Assembly: GCA_035048815.1 (NCBI GenBank)
Contig: JAUCBN010000005.1
Coordinates: forward strand, 17,634,517 to 17,698,516
Source of the DNA: Abelmoschus esculentus
Taxonomy: Eukaryota > Streptophyta > Magnoliopsida > Malvales > Malvaceae
Length of the DNA stretch: 64,000 nucleotides
Reading direction: 5' to 3'
A model generated the notes under the pieces. It saw nothing but the letters and a program-made list of their open reading frames with translations. It was not told the origin of the DNA and made no database searches. A program made the position numbers and the translations under genes. This document shows positions 22,381-34,179 of this stretch, in pieces. The stretch's first letter is position 1. Every line of letters starts with the position of its first letter.

Positions 22381-24743
22381 TTATCAATTGGTACTTCAAA
22401 CCATCATAGATAAAAGTTTTAAAGAAAAAAATGAAGAATGAGACCTATATCTTTCTCTTTTTTCTTTTTTAAAATGATATTTTTATAGGCTAATTCAAAG
22501 AACACATTTTTTCTTCACGCTAAATTGGTATTAAAATTTCGTACAAGATATGTTATAATAGATCGCACAACTAGCGTTCTTCATCCTTATCTTCAAAAAT
22601 TATTATACATCTGTAAATTACGATGTCATATATGGCTTCAATAAGAATATACTTTTTACGACAATATTAGTATTGCAATGACAAAGCAATAAAAATGACA
22701 ATTCAAAATAAATCATGTTAATATATATGAGTTAGAAAATTTACAAATATTAAGATAAAAATGCATAAATGTATGTATGAAACACAAATATAGAGATTAT
22801 TTAATCGATAAATGAAAAAAGAAATACATGTTCTTCAAAGAGCTATCGGTTCGTAAAAAATAGTAAGTAAATATGTTTTTAATTAGTATATTATTTTGTG
22901 ATAATGAGAAACTAAGATCGGGTATAATTTGCATATCATAGGATAAGTGTACTATATGTGTTTTTAAAGTTTATTGATGGTTTCTTCAAGTCTAATCGAT
23001 CAATTGATAATCTATATGTGTATATCTCGTAAGATCAGACGAATATAATCATTAATTTAGTAGGTCGAGTGACTATATTCATATTTTAAATGTGAATCGT
23101 AAGGTCACGTTACTAATGACCACGATGTTAGTCATATGGTTTGTTTTAATGAGGTAGGGATGATTCAGTCCATATTTTAAAAGTTCGATCCATGTAACCA
23201 ATAATTTTTGAACAAATGAGAAATCACAATTAGTTATACCAATATGACACAAGTATATGATACGTTAATTCAATCCTATGTTTAAGAAAATGACTTCAAA
23301 TAAGCATTTAAATTCTGAAAACTCTACACTATGTTTATATATATAATATCATTGTTTTTGTTTTCTAAAATTATATGTTAGGTTTGATGTGGCTCGATAA
23401 AATAACCAATATAACTTGCCAAGTGATGGAGAACACTCTATATTGATATAGCTTGACTTAAATTTGAATCGAATAAAAAAAATTTAAGTTTTACTTATAA
23501 AATATAACTTGTTAACTCGAATAACTCAAAAAATTTATTCGACTTGACTCAACTCAATCGAACGTCACCTTTACTTACAACCTATGGTCTCATCACTCGC
23601 ACGAGAACGAGAACCCATTCGATTATTTTCAAATTAGAATCTTTTGTTAGAAAAATATTATTTAGGGATGGTAATGGAATTGGTGTGGGATGAGAGTAGG
23701 GTTGTGAGAAAAAGAAAAGAATGAGCCGGCAATTCAATTTGTTTATATGATTATTCGAATTGTTTTGAATAACTTATGTCGGATATTTAGAAAAATAACA
23801 ATAATAAAATGATTGTAATATTTAAATATTGAATTATACGAAAATATAAAAAATAATAAATATTTTGTTATATTGAGATTAATTGTTATTTTAATACTTC
23901 TTTAATTTATTTTAGTTTAATTTTATATAATTATTTATCATTTTTATTTTTTAAAAATTTATTTTTATTTAATTTGATCTATCAAGATGTTTATTTTCAT
24001 TTTATTTATTACTTATTTATTTATTTTATATTTATCATTATATTATAATTATAAAACATCACTGATATTTTTTCAACAGTTAGTATATTTTTTATTATAA
24101 ATATCATTATTCAATGACTCTCAGATACTGTATAGTAATCATTGACGGATGCATATAGAGGAAAGGGTCTGTGTCTATCTTAATCTTTTTAAAATTTATA
24201 CATATAGTTTAGATTTTTTAAATTTTTATGAATTAGACTTTAAGTTCTTTTATTATTTTTATGATTTATTTTTGTCTCGAATTTTTTAGATTTTATTATT
24301 TGTGTTCATCTTAAAAAAACATTTTAATTTGGGATCATCTTTAAAAATACCTCTAAATCCGTCATTGATAATAAAACAATGAAATATAATAGCTACAAAG
24401 ACATATAAAATATGTTATTCTTTTCTTAATGGTCAAAATTTTTAGAATTTAATTCAAAAATAAATAAATCTCATCAATTATAATTCAAATCCGGGAACAA
24501 ATAGTTAAAATAAGTATATGAAACTCAAAGTATTATTTGTCTATTTTATTATATTTATTGTGATTATTTTTATTATCATATACATTAGTATTATTGTACT
24601 ATTATAATTATTTTATTTATTATTTTTTCTTTTTATTATTTGATTGATTTTAAAAAAAAAATTAATAATTTGAATAACCAAATATCTGGTTTAAAAGAAT
24701 CCCTAGAGATTTTTAAATATGATAATTGATTTAACCAAACAAA
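22381..24743. other. Intergenic, no gene seen
   Basis: AT-rich, many homopolymer and TTTATT runs. TAGGGATGGTAATGG at about 23654 and ATCGAACGTCACCTTTA near 23558 resemble hAT-type termini, but I could not pair them. No coding or RNA gene signal. Confidence 0.5.
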
Positions 24744-24748
24744 TGATC

Positions 24749-25704
24749 TGTTAGACTTATTTTGATATAACTTAAAATAAATTTTCAAGGGTTAATTTGT
24801 AAAAATTTATAAAATCATTTTCTCAAAATAAAATTTTCAAAAAAAAAAACTCGATTTAAAGTTGTCAAAATGATTTATAAAATGTTTAAATTTTTATCCA
24901 TATCAAATATATATTCAAAATTCAACAAAATGGTCAAAAGTGCCTTTTTAAAGCCAAAGTTTCGAAACATTAGTTTAAGATTTTGAAACATTTAGGACAG
25001 AATGACCATTTATTGAAACCTTGGCAAAGGTTTTGAAACTTTTGACCTGTAACGGCTAGTTTCATTTTAAATTACTTAAAGGTTTCGATCGAAACCCCTG
25101 GTAAAGGTTTCGAAACTTCTGTGTAGGTGAGCATTAAATGATCAATTTTAATGGCAACCAACGGCTCCAAACTCCTCCCAACAGCTACAAACGGTTAGAA
25201 ACAATCAAGAGCATATAAAAGAGGTCTCAAAAACAGTATTGAAACAAAAAGAAACCCTATCCAAACATTCAAGCATTCAAAGGTCCAAGTTGAGCATTAT
25301 TTTCCAATCTTTCTTGCAAACACAAGTGTGTTTTTCAATTGTAATCCTTTTACTAGTGTTATTTAGGTGTGTGAGAGAGCTTAAATTGTGCAAACACTTA
25401 CCTTGTGAGGATTTTCTAGTTTGCTCATTTGTACTCAAATTTGGGAATTGATTCAATAGAATTTGGGGTATAAGTCTATTGAGTTATGTAAGGTTACTCC
25501 TTAACCTTAAAGGAAAGACAAATTAGTGAATTTGTGAAAAATCCTTAGTGTGGTCACTAAAATAGTGTATGTAGACTTCATTGAGGAAGTTGAATCACTC
25601 TAAATCACCTTGCAATGTCCTATCTTTACAATTTATGTCCACCACACTTTAAAATCCAATTCACCCCCCTCTTGGTGTTTTTCTATCGATTGCAACACTC
25701 ATCA
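24749..25704 (+). repeat. SIRE-like LTR, first copy
   Basis: Contains an array of TTTCGAAA-type palindromes at about 24960-25130. It then has a CAATCAAGAGCATATAAAAGAGG TATA region (25201-25222), and a downstream transcribed part ending CACCCCCCTCTTGGTG. The 70-codon frame inside the LTR (25239) is also present in the second LTR but has no recognisable domain. Confidence 0.8.
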
Positions 25705-25936
25705 TGATCCCAATAAAAAATAAGATAGTGTTCATTATGTTCAAACAATTTTATTTGCAAGATGTATGTGCGTGATCATAAAATTAAAATATATATATAA
25801 ATATATTATATTTTAATCACATTAAAACTATACATAAAGGAAAATAAAAGTTGTTCTCTCTCTCTTTTTTACATTAGAAGAAAATGGTAAAACTATGGTT
25901 TGGTTTATCTATGATGATCACATTTGAAATTTAGTC
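25705..25936. repeat. Duplicated flanking DNA between LTR and LTR tail
   Basis: From TGATCCCAATAAAAAATAAG to GAAATTTAGTC this matches 31294-31532 downstream of the second LTR. It is host flank, not element sequence, because in the second place it follows the target duplication. Confidence 0.85.
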
Positions 25937-25938
25937 AT

Positions 25939-25990
25939 CTCTTGGTGTTTTTCGATCGATTGCAACACTCATCAATTGATATTAGAGCTT
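25939..25990 (+). other. LTR tail and primer-binding site
   Basis: The 36-base LTR end (CTCTTGGTG...ACTCATCA, 25939-25974) is followed by ATTGATATTAGAGC. This is a decayed match to the common ATTGGTATCAGAGC initiator-methionine tRNA site. Confidence 0.7.
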
Positions 25991-26059
25991 GGCTCATTGG
26001 AAGGTCTTACGACCTCTTGAGAAGATCCAAGAAGTGTACAATCATCTACAAGGTCATCT

Positions 26060-27630
26060 ATGATTTCCTCCTCCACTATTGAAGCTTGGGGAGACTCTCA
26101 ACCCACCAATAAGCCTCCTTTCTTCAATGGAATCAACTATGTCTATTGGAAGAATCGAATGAGGTTATTCATTCAAGCTTATGATCTAGAAGTTTAGAAG
26201 ATAATCATAAGTGACTATACCGCACCAACAAGTGGCATCGAGACTTGGAACAATGAAAAAAATAAAAAAAATTCTACCAATGCCAAGGCAATGCATCTTT
26301 TTTGTGTGTGCTCTTGGTCCGGATGAATATGAAAGGGTATCATCATGCTCCAATACAAAAGAAATTTAGGATAAACTTGAAGTCACACATGAATGAACAA
26401 ATGAAGTGAAGGAATCAAAATCAGGTTTCTCAACCTCAACTTCGAGAACTTCATACTGGATCCTAAGAAGATTAAATCCATAATCGATCGATTCTCCGTG
26501 ATAGTGAATGGATTAAAGGGCTATGGAGAAGTCATTCCCGAAAATAAACTTGTGAGAAAGATGATCTACTCTCTCCCGGATTCTTGGGAATCAAAAAAGA
26601 AGATGATAATAGATAAAAAAAAGCTTAAGACTCTCAAATTAGATGAACTTATTGGTTCATTGCTTACTCATGAGATGATGTCCAAAGGAAAAGAAGAAAA
26701 GAAGAAAGACGTTGAAAACAAGAAATTTGGAGTTGCTCTCAAAGCAACAAAAGAAGAGAGTGATTCTAGTGGTTATTATGAAGAGAAAGAGATGGCTATG
26801 TTTGCCAAAAGATTTAGAAGATTCATAAGGTCCAACAAAGGTAGAAGATTTCAAAGAGAAGAGGGCTTCAAGAGTGAACCTAAGGATAAGGATGCTATAA
26901 TTTGCTATGAGTGTAAAAAGCCGGGACATATCAAGTTTGATTGTCCCCAATTGAAGAAAAAGAATTTTGGGAAGAAGAAGCACAAAGCTCATGTAGTTAC
27001 TTAGAGCGATGAAGAGACATCGGATGATAAAGATGAAGTAGCCAATTTGTGTCTCATGGCATATGAAGATGACTCTATGGTAACCTCTAATTCATCTATT
27101 TAAATTGATTATACTTTTGATGAATGAAAATAGACATATGATGAATTAGGTTTGAAATATGAAGATTAAGTTTTAAAAAATAGAAAAATTGTTTTAAAAT
27201 TGAAAAATGAAAATATTTCTCTTTCTAAATCTAATAAAGAATTTGAAAGTAAAATTAAAGAGTTAGAAAATAAAATAATTGAATTTGAAAAGAAAAATCA
27301 AGATTTACATAATTTACTTTTAAAAGTTTATGATGGTCATAAAAAGAAACTTGGTGAGCTTAAGGGTTCTTTTAATAAAGTTGGAACAAAATTTATTGAA
27401 AAATGTGAAAATTCTAAAACCAACCACTTTAAAAAGAACTTCAATGAAAATTCTTATAGAATTCCTCAAAGGTCATACAATAGAAAGATAGTTAAAATTA
27501 TTTGAGTTCCAAAAGGACTCATTGCTAACAAAGAATATGATCTTTTGTCAAAATGGATACCAAAAGGGACTAGAATATTGGGAACTAATCCTTATGGACC
27601 CAAAAGATTTTGGGTACCAAAATATGTATA
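26060..27630 (+). pseudogene. Copia gag (UBN2-type) with zinc knuckle
   Basis: Gag would form the particle that packages element RNA. The ATG at 26060 starts MISSSTIEAWGDSQ, then PPFFNGINYVYWKNRM. A middle region has stops and shifts (26195-26480), then comes an open block 26498-27003 with VRKMIYSLPDSWESKK and the CCHC knuckle CYECKKPGHIKFDC. Further on are a coiled-coil lysine/glutamate-rich stretch (27200-27505) and the NPYGPKRFWVPK motif that precedes protease in SIRE-like polyproteins. Protease, integrase and RT do not follow. Many stops; not functional. Confidence 0.8.
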
Positions 27631-27959
27631 ATTTCTTTTTGTAGGTATGCTGGAGCCATGGTGAGCAAAATGAAGAAATTTGAAAGCTTTAGACACACTA
27701 GAAGGACACTTGAAGTGGATAAAGTACAATCTATATTTTGGTTCAAGTGGTAACTTTCTATTTTTTCATGCAAGTTAGGTAATTGTGTTGCTCTTTATGT
27801 GTATATCCTTTAAAGCATGCTTAATTTTTATTGCATGAATTGTGTGCTTATATGTTTTTTTTATTTTATTTGATTGGTGATACATATTTAAATGACTTAA
27901 ATTTGCTAGATTCTTGCTCTTAAATACTTATAATATATCATAATTATGCTAGAATGCAT

Positions 27960-28346
27960 TTCCGGGTTATTTAGAGGCTTCTTATCAATTCAAGACCACA
28001 AGTTTCGAAACCTCTAACAAGGTTTTGAAACGTTCCTTAAAAAGTTTTGAAACCTTCAGGGCAGTTTGAATCTTTTAGCTACTTGAATGAAAGTTTTGGA
28101 ACTTTTATTAAAAAGTTTCGTAACTTTAGTTAAAATTTTTTAAAACCATTATTAAAGTTTCAAAACCTTTCGTTACTTTGACCAGTTTGGACAGTTCTTA
28201 AACACATAAAACCATTTCTTTTTACTCCCAAACCCTATTTCCTCTACAAAACTCAATCCCTCTCAAAACTCTTTCAAAATCTTTTCATTCGTTGCAAAAT
28301 TCCTCAAATCTTTCGTGTTCAACAACATCTTCATCAAATCCTTGAG
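27960..28346 (+). promoter_or_regulatory. Putative internal promoter and 5' leader
   Basis: A second array of TTTCGAAA-like motifs (about 27985-28175) resembles the one in the LTR U3. It is followed by a CATAAAACC TATA-like spot, a pyrimidine-rich leader, and a good splice donor GAG-GTAATC at 28346/28347. The matching acceptor TTTTTGTTGCAG ends at 28630. Promoter activity is inferred from this layout. Confidence 0.5.
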
Positions 28347-28630
28347 GTAATCTCTTTCATAATTTTTTTCTATTTTTGAATTTTTATGATATTTAGTTTT
28401 AAAACTTATTTTTCATGCTTAAAAATCCTATAAATCATGTTCATTCCTACTTTTTCATACCTTTAAACATGATTTTACCAAAACTCATGTAGTTTCTAAT
28501 CAATTTATGATTTTATCCAAAAATTGATTTTTGGGGGGATTTCGAATTTTTGAAGGAAAATTTAATTTTGACACATGAATTGATGCTTTGGGTTGATTAT
28601 TTATATATCAAATCTTGTTTTTTGTTGCAG
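28347..28630 (+). other. Intron in the leader of the second ORF
   Basis: GT at 28347 and TTTTTTGTTGCAG at 28630, AT/T-rich between. It lies in the 5' leader of the second ORF. Confidence 0.5.
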
Positions 28631-28753
28631 GAGGTATCACCCAATTGCTCTTGAACTCTTAGAAAATTTTTTCTAAATTTATGCCCACAAGGTGTTTGTC
28701 AAACTTCCTCAACCAATTTTATCAAACCAAAACTCATCTTTTTGCTTAAGATC

Positions 28754-29876
28754 ATGCCTCCTAGAACCATGCCTTCTAGAGCTAAACGTCCTCGTTTTGA
28801 AAGAGGTTAACATTCTGGTTCAAATGAACCAAATCCTAATCTTGTTCCTAATCCAAATGTCACCTTTGAGGATGTTTGTTTTAGAGACAATGCTCATAGG
28901 AATAGATATTTCAATGTCTATCATCGTAAGGATATTAGATTAGAACGTAACATAGACCTCAATTTCCTTATGTCACCCGATCGCGATTTTGATCTCTTTG
29001 AATTGTTTAATGATTGGGGATGGATTGATTACTTGAGTATTCCTCCTTATACATATCGTAGATTAGTTCGTTTTTTTTATGCCAATGCCGAATTTATTCG
29101 GTCTCCTAGAGGAATTAATCCCATTATTGGTATTCAATCCTTCTTGATGGGTACCGAATTTATTTTGACACCCGAATCTATAGCCGAATTTTTAGGTGTC
29201 CTTCTTGGCGGAAAATCTAATGAATATGAAGAACACAATATTGAACCTTTTCCCGATCATCATCCAACCCATCTTCCTTTAGAGGAGCGACTTTTTCATC
29301 TCCTTATTACTTGGTTCTTTCGCTCATCTGGCTAGTATGCGAGTTATAGATTATTGGTTGCTTAAATAATACCGTTAGAGATCTCATCTCGACATTTCCA
29401 ATATCTTTATAGATCTTTTTAAAGTCATCTCTAATCCTACATCGTTCTCTCTTCCCTTTGGATGTGTACTTAGTCACATCTTTAGGAAACTCAATATCGA
29501 TACCTCCCTTGATAATCAAGTAAAGAATAAAAGCTTGATTGACATCAAATCTTGTCATAAAGCCCAATGGTATCATGGATTTCACGGCTGGGTTCATAGA
29601 GGAATTGTAGAAGAAGAAGAAGACGAGGATCTCCCCGAGGCTCCGGTAGATAAGGATGCGCCGCCTCTCATGGTTCCTATAACCATGGAATCCTTGTATG
29701 CATCTATGATCACACGGTTTGACAACATGGATGCCTTCCTTCGTAGCTCTCATAAGGAGACCATCGGTATGCTTTGTAGCTTAGACGGACGTGTAATCTC
29801 TTTAGAGCATGATATGCGTGATATTCGTGGTCATCTTTTTCCACCTTCTTCGCCTCATGATGCACCGAATGTTTAG
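28754..29876 (+). pseudogene. Putative plant transposon protein ORF (accessory)
   Basis: Starts MPPRTMPSRAKRPRFERG. The core contains FELFNDWGWIDYLSIPPYTYRRLVRFFYANAEF, here cited by position 28994-29095, and a block with FLMGTEFILTPESIAEFLGV. After one frameshift near 29310 it continues AHLASMRVIDYWLLK, FKVISNPTSFSLPFG and HIFRKLNIDTS. It ends in an acidic tail and MRDIRGHLFPPSS. The pattern fits the family annotated as putative plant transposon protein (Transposase_32-like), found inside plant LTR elements; its role is unknown. Three stops (near 28808, 29364 and 29373) and one shift show recent decay. Confidence 0.65.
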
Positions 29877-30306
29877 GTTTCATGCATACTTTTATAATTA
29901 TATTATGACATTTTGAGACTTATTTTGATATGCACTGTGTGTTTAATCTTTTACGTACTTTGGTGAATACTTTATGTTGAATTTGTTTTGAATCCTTTTG
30001 TTACTTTACATGGTGAATTTATGATAAATGCTATGTTGAAATGAATGTTATGGTTTATCTCTTTATTACTTTTTGGTTTATGACATCTAATGATTTTTGT
30101 TCCTTTTTGTAGCATTTTATTTTTTTTTTTGCTATAACAAAAAGGGGAGAATTTAAAATCAAACAATTTGTTTTTAAATGAATGTCTTTAAAACTCAATT
30201 TTTTAAAGAATTTATAAAGACATTTATTAAGGGGAGCTTAAATGGGATATTTAAAAGTTTGAAAATTTTCTCAAAAATAAATTTTTTAAAAAAGGTTTTT
30301 TTATAT

Positions 30307-30320
30307 CAAAAAGGGGAGAT
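30307..30320 (+). other. Polypurine tract
   Basis: AAAAAGGGGAGAT lies directly before the second LTR, the normal plus-strand priming site. A similar AAAAAGGGGAGA at about 30139-30150 may be a second tract. Confidence 0.7.
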
Positions 30321-31293
30321 TGTTAGACTTATTTTGATATAACTTAAAATAAAATTTCAAGGATTAATTTTTAAAAAATTTTAAAATCATTTTCTCGAAA
30401 TAAAATTTTCAAAAAAAAAACTCGATTTAAAGTTGTCAAAATGATTTATAAAATGTTTGACATTTTATCCATATCGAATATATACTCAAAAGTCAACAAA
30501 ATGGTCAAAAGTGCCTTTTAAAGCCAAAGTTTCAAAATATTGGTTCAAGGTTTTGAAACCTTTAGGACAGAATGACCATTTATTGAAACCTTGACAAAGG
30601 TTTCGAAACCTCTATAAAGGTTTCAAAACTTTTGACCTGTAACGGCTAGTTTCATTTTAAATTACTTAAAGATTTCAATCGAAACCTCTGCTAAAAGGTT
30701 TCAAAATTTCTGTGCAGGTGAGCATTAAATGCTCAATTTTAATGACAACCAACGGCTCCAAAGTCCTCCCAACGACTACAAACGTTTAGAAATAATCAAG
30801 AGTATATAAAAGAGGTCTCAAAACAGTATTGAAACAAAAAGAAACCCTATCCAAACATTCAAGCATTCAAAGATCCATGTTGAGCTTTATTTTCCAACCT
30901 TTCTTGCAAATACTAGTGTGTTTTTCAATTGTAATCCTTTTACTAGTGTTATTTGGGTGTGTGAGAGAACTTAAATTGTGCAAACACTTACCTTGCGAGG
31001 ATTTTCTAGTTTGCTCATTTGTATTCAAATTTGGAGATTGATTCAATAGACTTTGGGTATAAGTCTATTGAGTTGTGTAAGGTTACTCCTTATCCTTAAA
31101 AGAAAGACAAATTAGTGAATTTATGGGAAATCCTTAGTGTGATCACTAAGGTAATGGATGTAGACTTCAATGAGGAAGTTGAACCACTCTAAATCACCTT
31201 GTAATGTCCTATCTTTGTAATTTGTGTCCACCAAACTTTAAAAATCCAATTCACCCCCCTCTTGGTGGTTTTCGATCGATTGCAACCCTATCA
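30321..31293 (+). repeat. SIRE-like LTR, second copy
   Basis: Matches 24749-25704 along its length with scattered differences and a few small indels; it has the same palindrome array (about 30515-30715) and TATA region. Divergence between the two copies shows the insertion is not recent. Confidence 0.85.
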
Positions 31294-31532
31294 TGATCCC
31301 AATAAAAAATAAGATAGTGTTCATTCTAATATATTCGAATTCAAGCAATTTTATTTACAAGATGTATGTGTGTGATCATAAAATTAAAAAATATATAATA
31401 TATATTATATTTTAATCACATTAAAACTATACATAAAGGAAAATAAGAGTTGTTCATTCCTTTTTTACATTAGAAGAAAATGGTAAAACTATAGTTTGGT
31501 TTATCTATGGTGATCACATTTGAAATTTAGTC
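31294..31532. repeat. Host flank, downstream copy
   Basis: Begins with TGATC and matches 25705-25936 to GAAATTTAGTC. Beyond that point the two copies diverge, marking the duplication breakpoint. Confidence 0.8.
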
Positions 31533-31572
31533 CTCTCCTTAGTTAATTTGTATTTGTTGTTGTATTTAACTC

Positions 31573-33709
31573 GGATGAGTGTACCATGTGCGTCGAATAT
31601 TCTTAAACACCACTAATGATGAACACCGCTAACACTATTAAATTAATTAATAAAAAATAAAAAATTTAAGGACTAAACATATAATTTTAAATAAATTATA
31701 TATATTATATTTTATTTTTTTTAGATAATTTTTTTAAATTATTTTTAATTTAAAAATAAAATATATTAAATCCAAAACCTAAAACCCTAAACTCAAGCTA
31801 AAATACTAAACATTAAATCTTAAAATCCAAAACACTAAATCATAACTCTAAACTCTAAAACAATAAAACCATAAAATCTAAAAATATAACCATAACCTAA
31901 ACCCTAAAATAGAAAATTTGAAACTCTAAAAAGTATAAACCCTAAACTTGAAATCTAAAATTAGTTTAAGATTTAGATATAGGGGTTTTGGTTATTTTAG
32001 GGTTTAGATTTAGTGTTTATGGTTTAGTATTTTTATGGTTTTTTATTTTAGGTTTTTGAGATTTTATATTTTAAGGTTTAAAGTTTGGGATTTTTTATTT
32101 TTTTAAAATTAATTTAAATTAGTATTTTTTCAATTACTTAAAAATAAAATTATATATAAAGTAATTTAATAAAAAACTATTTTCAATAATTTATAATTGG
32201 ATGAGTCTACCACTTGCAACGAACACTGATGAACACCACTAACGATGAACATCGCTGAACATTATTAAACTAATTGATAAAAATTATATATTTTAGGGAC
32301 TTAAAATACAATTAATAATTACTTAAAAATTACTTAAATTATTTTTATATACATTAAAATTTAGATTTTCTAATAAAGATAAACTACATATTTAATATCT
32401 CACCTATTTTTGTATTTCTATTTTAATACTTAAATTAATTATTTTAGCAAAATAGTACCTAATGTTACGTATTATTTTTATTTTGGTACCTTGATTGTTA
32501 AAAACAAACGAAAATAGTGACATTGATTGGCCAAATAATAGTTCTAGTCTCTAAAAATTATACAATTTATCAACTTAGTCTAAATATTATCAGTTTAAAT
32601 ATTATTTTTAATTTTTAGACTAAAAATATAAATTTATTATTTATTTTTAATAAAATTAAGAAACTATATACTTTGATTAAATATTTTATATTAAGAATAA
32701 ATCTTTTCGCCGCTAGTTTTTGACATATCGATAAATCATAAAAGGGATCATGATCATAACAAAATATCGATCTTCACTACGAAAAATACTCGTTTATACT
32801 CGTTATATGAACGTTAAACTATTAAAAAGATAAACAAAATGTAATAAAGACGTACTAAAATTATCATTAAAATAAACAAATAAAACAACCGTAGAAACAC
32901 TTTCTCACTTTCATTTTTATTCATCTGTCGGTAAAAACTTAATTAGTTAGAACAAATGTACGAGAATATAATCTTGGTACAAAATAATATATTAGTATGT
33001 GCCCACCTAACTTTAGTCTTTAAATATAATCTTTGTACATTATTCAATATTTGTATTTGTACAGATTTTATATTCACAATAACTTGTTTTTTTGGCAATA
33101 TAATCATAATTATTCAATTTTGTTTTTATCATTTAACTAATTATTTATAAAAAATTTAATAATAAATAATAATTTTTATAAACATATATTAATCTGTAAT
33201 AGTTTTTAGATTATTAAAAAGAAATAAATAATAATATTTTAACAAAAGATTAATTTTTTTAAAAAAATGCCTCACATTATGATGTTCAACATGACATTAA
33301 ATTGATTTCGGTTCTAGACGCTTATAAAAAATTAATTTAATTTAGAATTAGGTATTATTTTGTTAAAAAACTAGTTTGAGTATCAAAATAAAAATATAGA
33401 AATAGGTGAAGTACTAAATATGTAGTTCATCCTTATTAAAAAATAAAAAATATATATATATATAAAATAATTTAATTAAAAATTTTAAATAATTATTAAT
33501 TACATGTTAAGTCCTTAAAATTTTTAATCTTTATTAATTAATTTAATAGTATTCAGCGGTGTTCAACGCTAGTGATGTTCAGCGGTGCTCGTCGCCCGTT
33601 GTAGAATTTTCCTTTATAATTATATGTTGAGTCTTTAAATTTTTTAATCTTTATTAAATAGTTTAACAACAATGTTCAGCGGTATTCGACGCCCGTTATA
33701 AAAATTTTC
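31573..33709. mobile_element. MULE-type foldback MITE, outer copy
   Basis: Perfect 9-base target duplications ATTTAACTC at 31564-31572 and 33710-33718. Ends (GGATGAGTGTACCATGTGCG and its inverted partner with CGTCGAATACC) fold back. Without the nested copy it is about 714 bases, nearly all of it two long inverted arms. The arms carry degenerate CCCTAAA/TTTAGGG telomere-like runs (31760-31950 and inverted at 31975-32090). No coding sequence. Confidence 0.8.
32199..33612. mobile_element. MULE-type foldback MITE, inner copy
   Basis: Perfect 9-base target duplications TTTATAATT at 32190-32198 and 33613-33621, inside the right arm of the outer copy. The arms (about 32199-32490 and 33290-33612) share the outer family's end sequence (GAACACCGCT, TTCAGCGGTG). 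The middle is AT-rich without a recognised ORF. Confidence 0.8.
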
Positions 33710-33718
33710 ATTTAACTC

Positions 33719-34179
33719 AGTCATTCAAGCAGGTAGAGATTCGATAATTACAGTTCGAGAATCAAAATATTTGATAAAAAATGATGTCATTAGTTAAACC
33801 ATATAAGTAATATTATTAACTACTCCGTTTAAAATTCTTAGTGAATATTTCTTCAAACTCTCTTCTAACACACAAAAATTATTTTAGAATGAAGAGTTAG
33901 AATTTGTGTTCTTAAGAGAAAAAATAATCTATATCATTTTAACAGAATTTATTAAGGATGTTACCTATTTGGACAATTGAATGACATTAAAAAGCAGAGA
34001 AACCAAATTGTACTAAATTAAAGCGTATAGATTAATCTTAAATTTCAGCATATTAGAAGATCAAAACCAGAATTTGACCTTTGTCCCATGGCAACTCAGG
34101 TGGTCGGCCGCTTGAAGATATTATCATCCTGGAAGTCCCGACTGTTCTGAAACGACCAGATCTCTAGTCCTGGTTGAGG
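33719..34179. other. Intergenic, no gene seen
   Basis: AT-rich sequence before the LINE remnant; nothing recognised. Confidence 0.4.

Larger units (their letters stand above)
24749..31293 (+). mobile_element. Non-autonomous SIRE-like Copia, rearranged
   Basis: Two LTRs of 956 and 973 bases start TGTTAGACTTATTTTG and end ATCA. The target duplication TGATC occurs before the first LTR (24744-24748) and after each LTR (25705-25709, 31294-31298). The interior has a PBS, a gag gene with a zinc knuckle and a second ORF of different type, but no protease, integrase or RT. A copy of the 3' flanking DNA sits between the first LTR and a 36-base LTR tail. This points to a tandem duplication followed by LTR-LTR recombination. 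Confidence 0.85.

Noticed and set aside
25239..25451. 70-codon frame in both SIRE-like LTRs as a small gene
   Set aside because: It sits in the LTR transcribed region, has no recognised domain, and its recurrence is explained by LTR duplication.
31760..32090. True interstitial telomere
   Set aside because: The runs are degenerate, inverted around a centre and lie wholly inside MITE borders with a 9-base target duplication.
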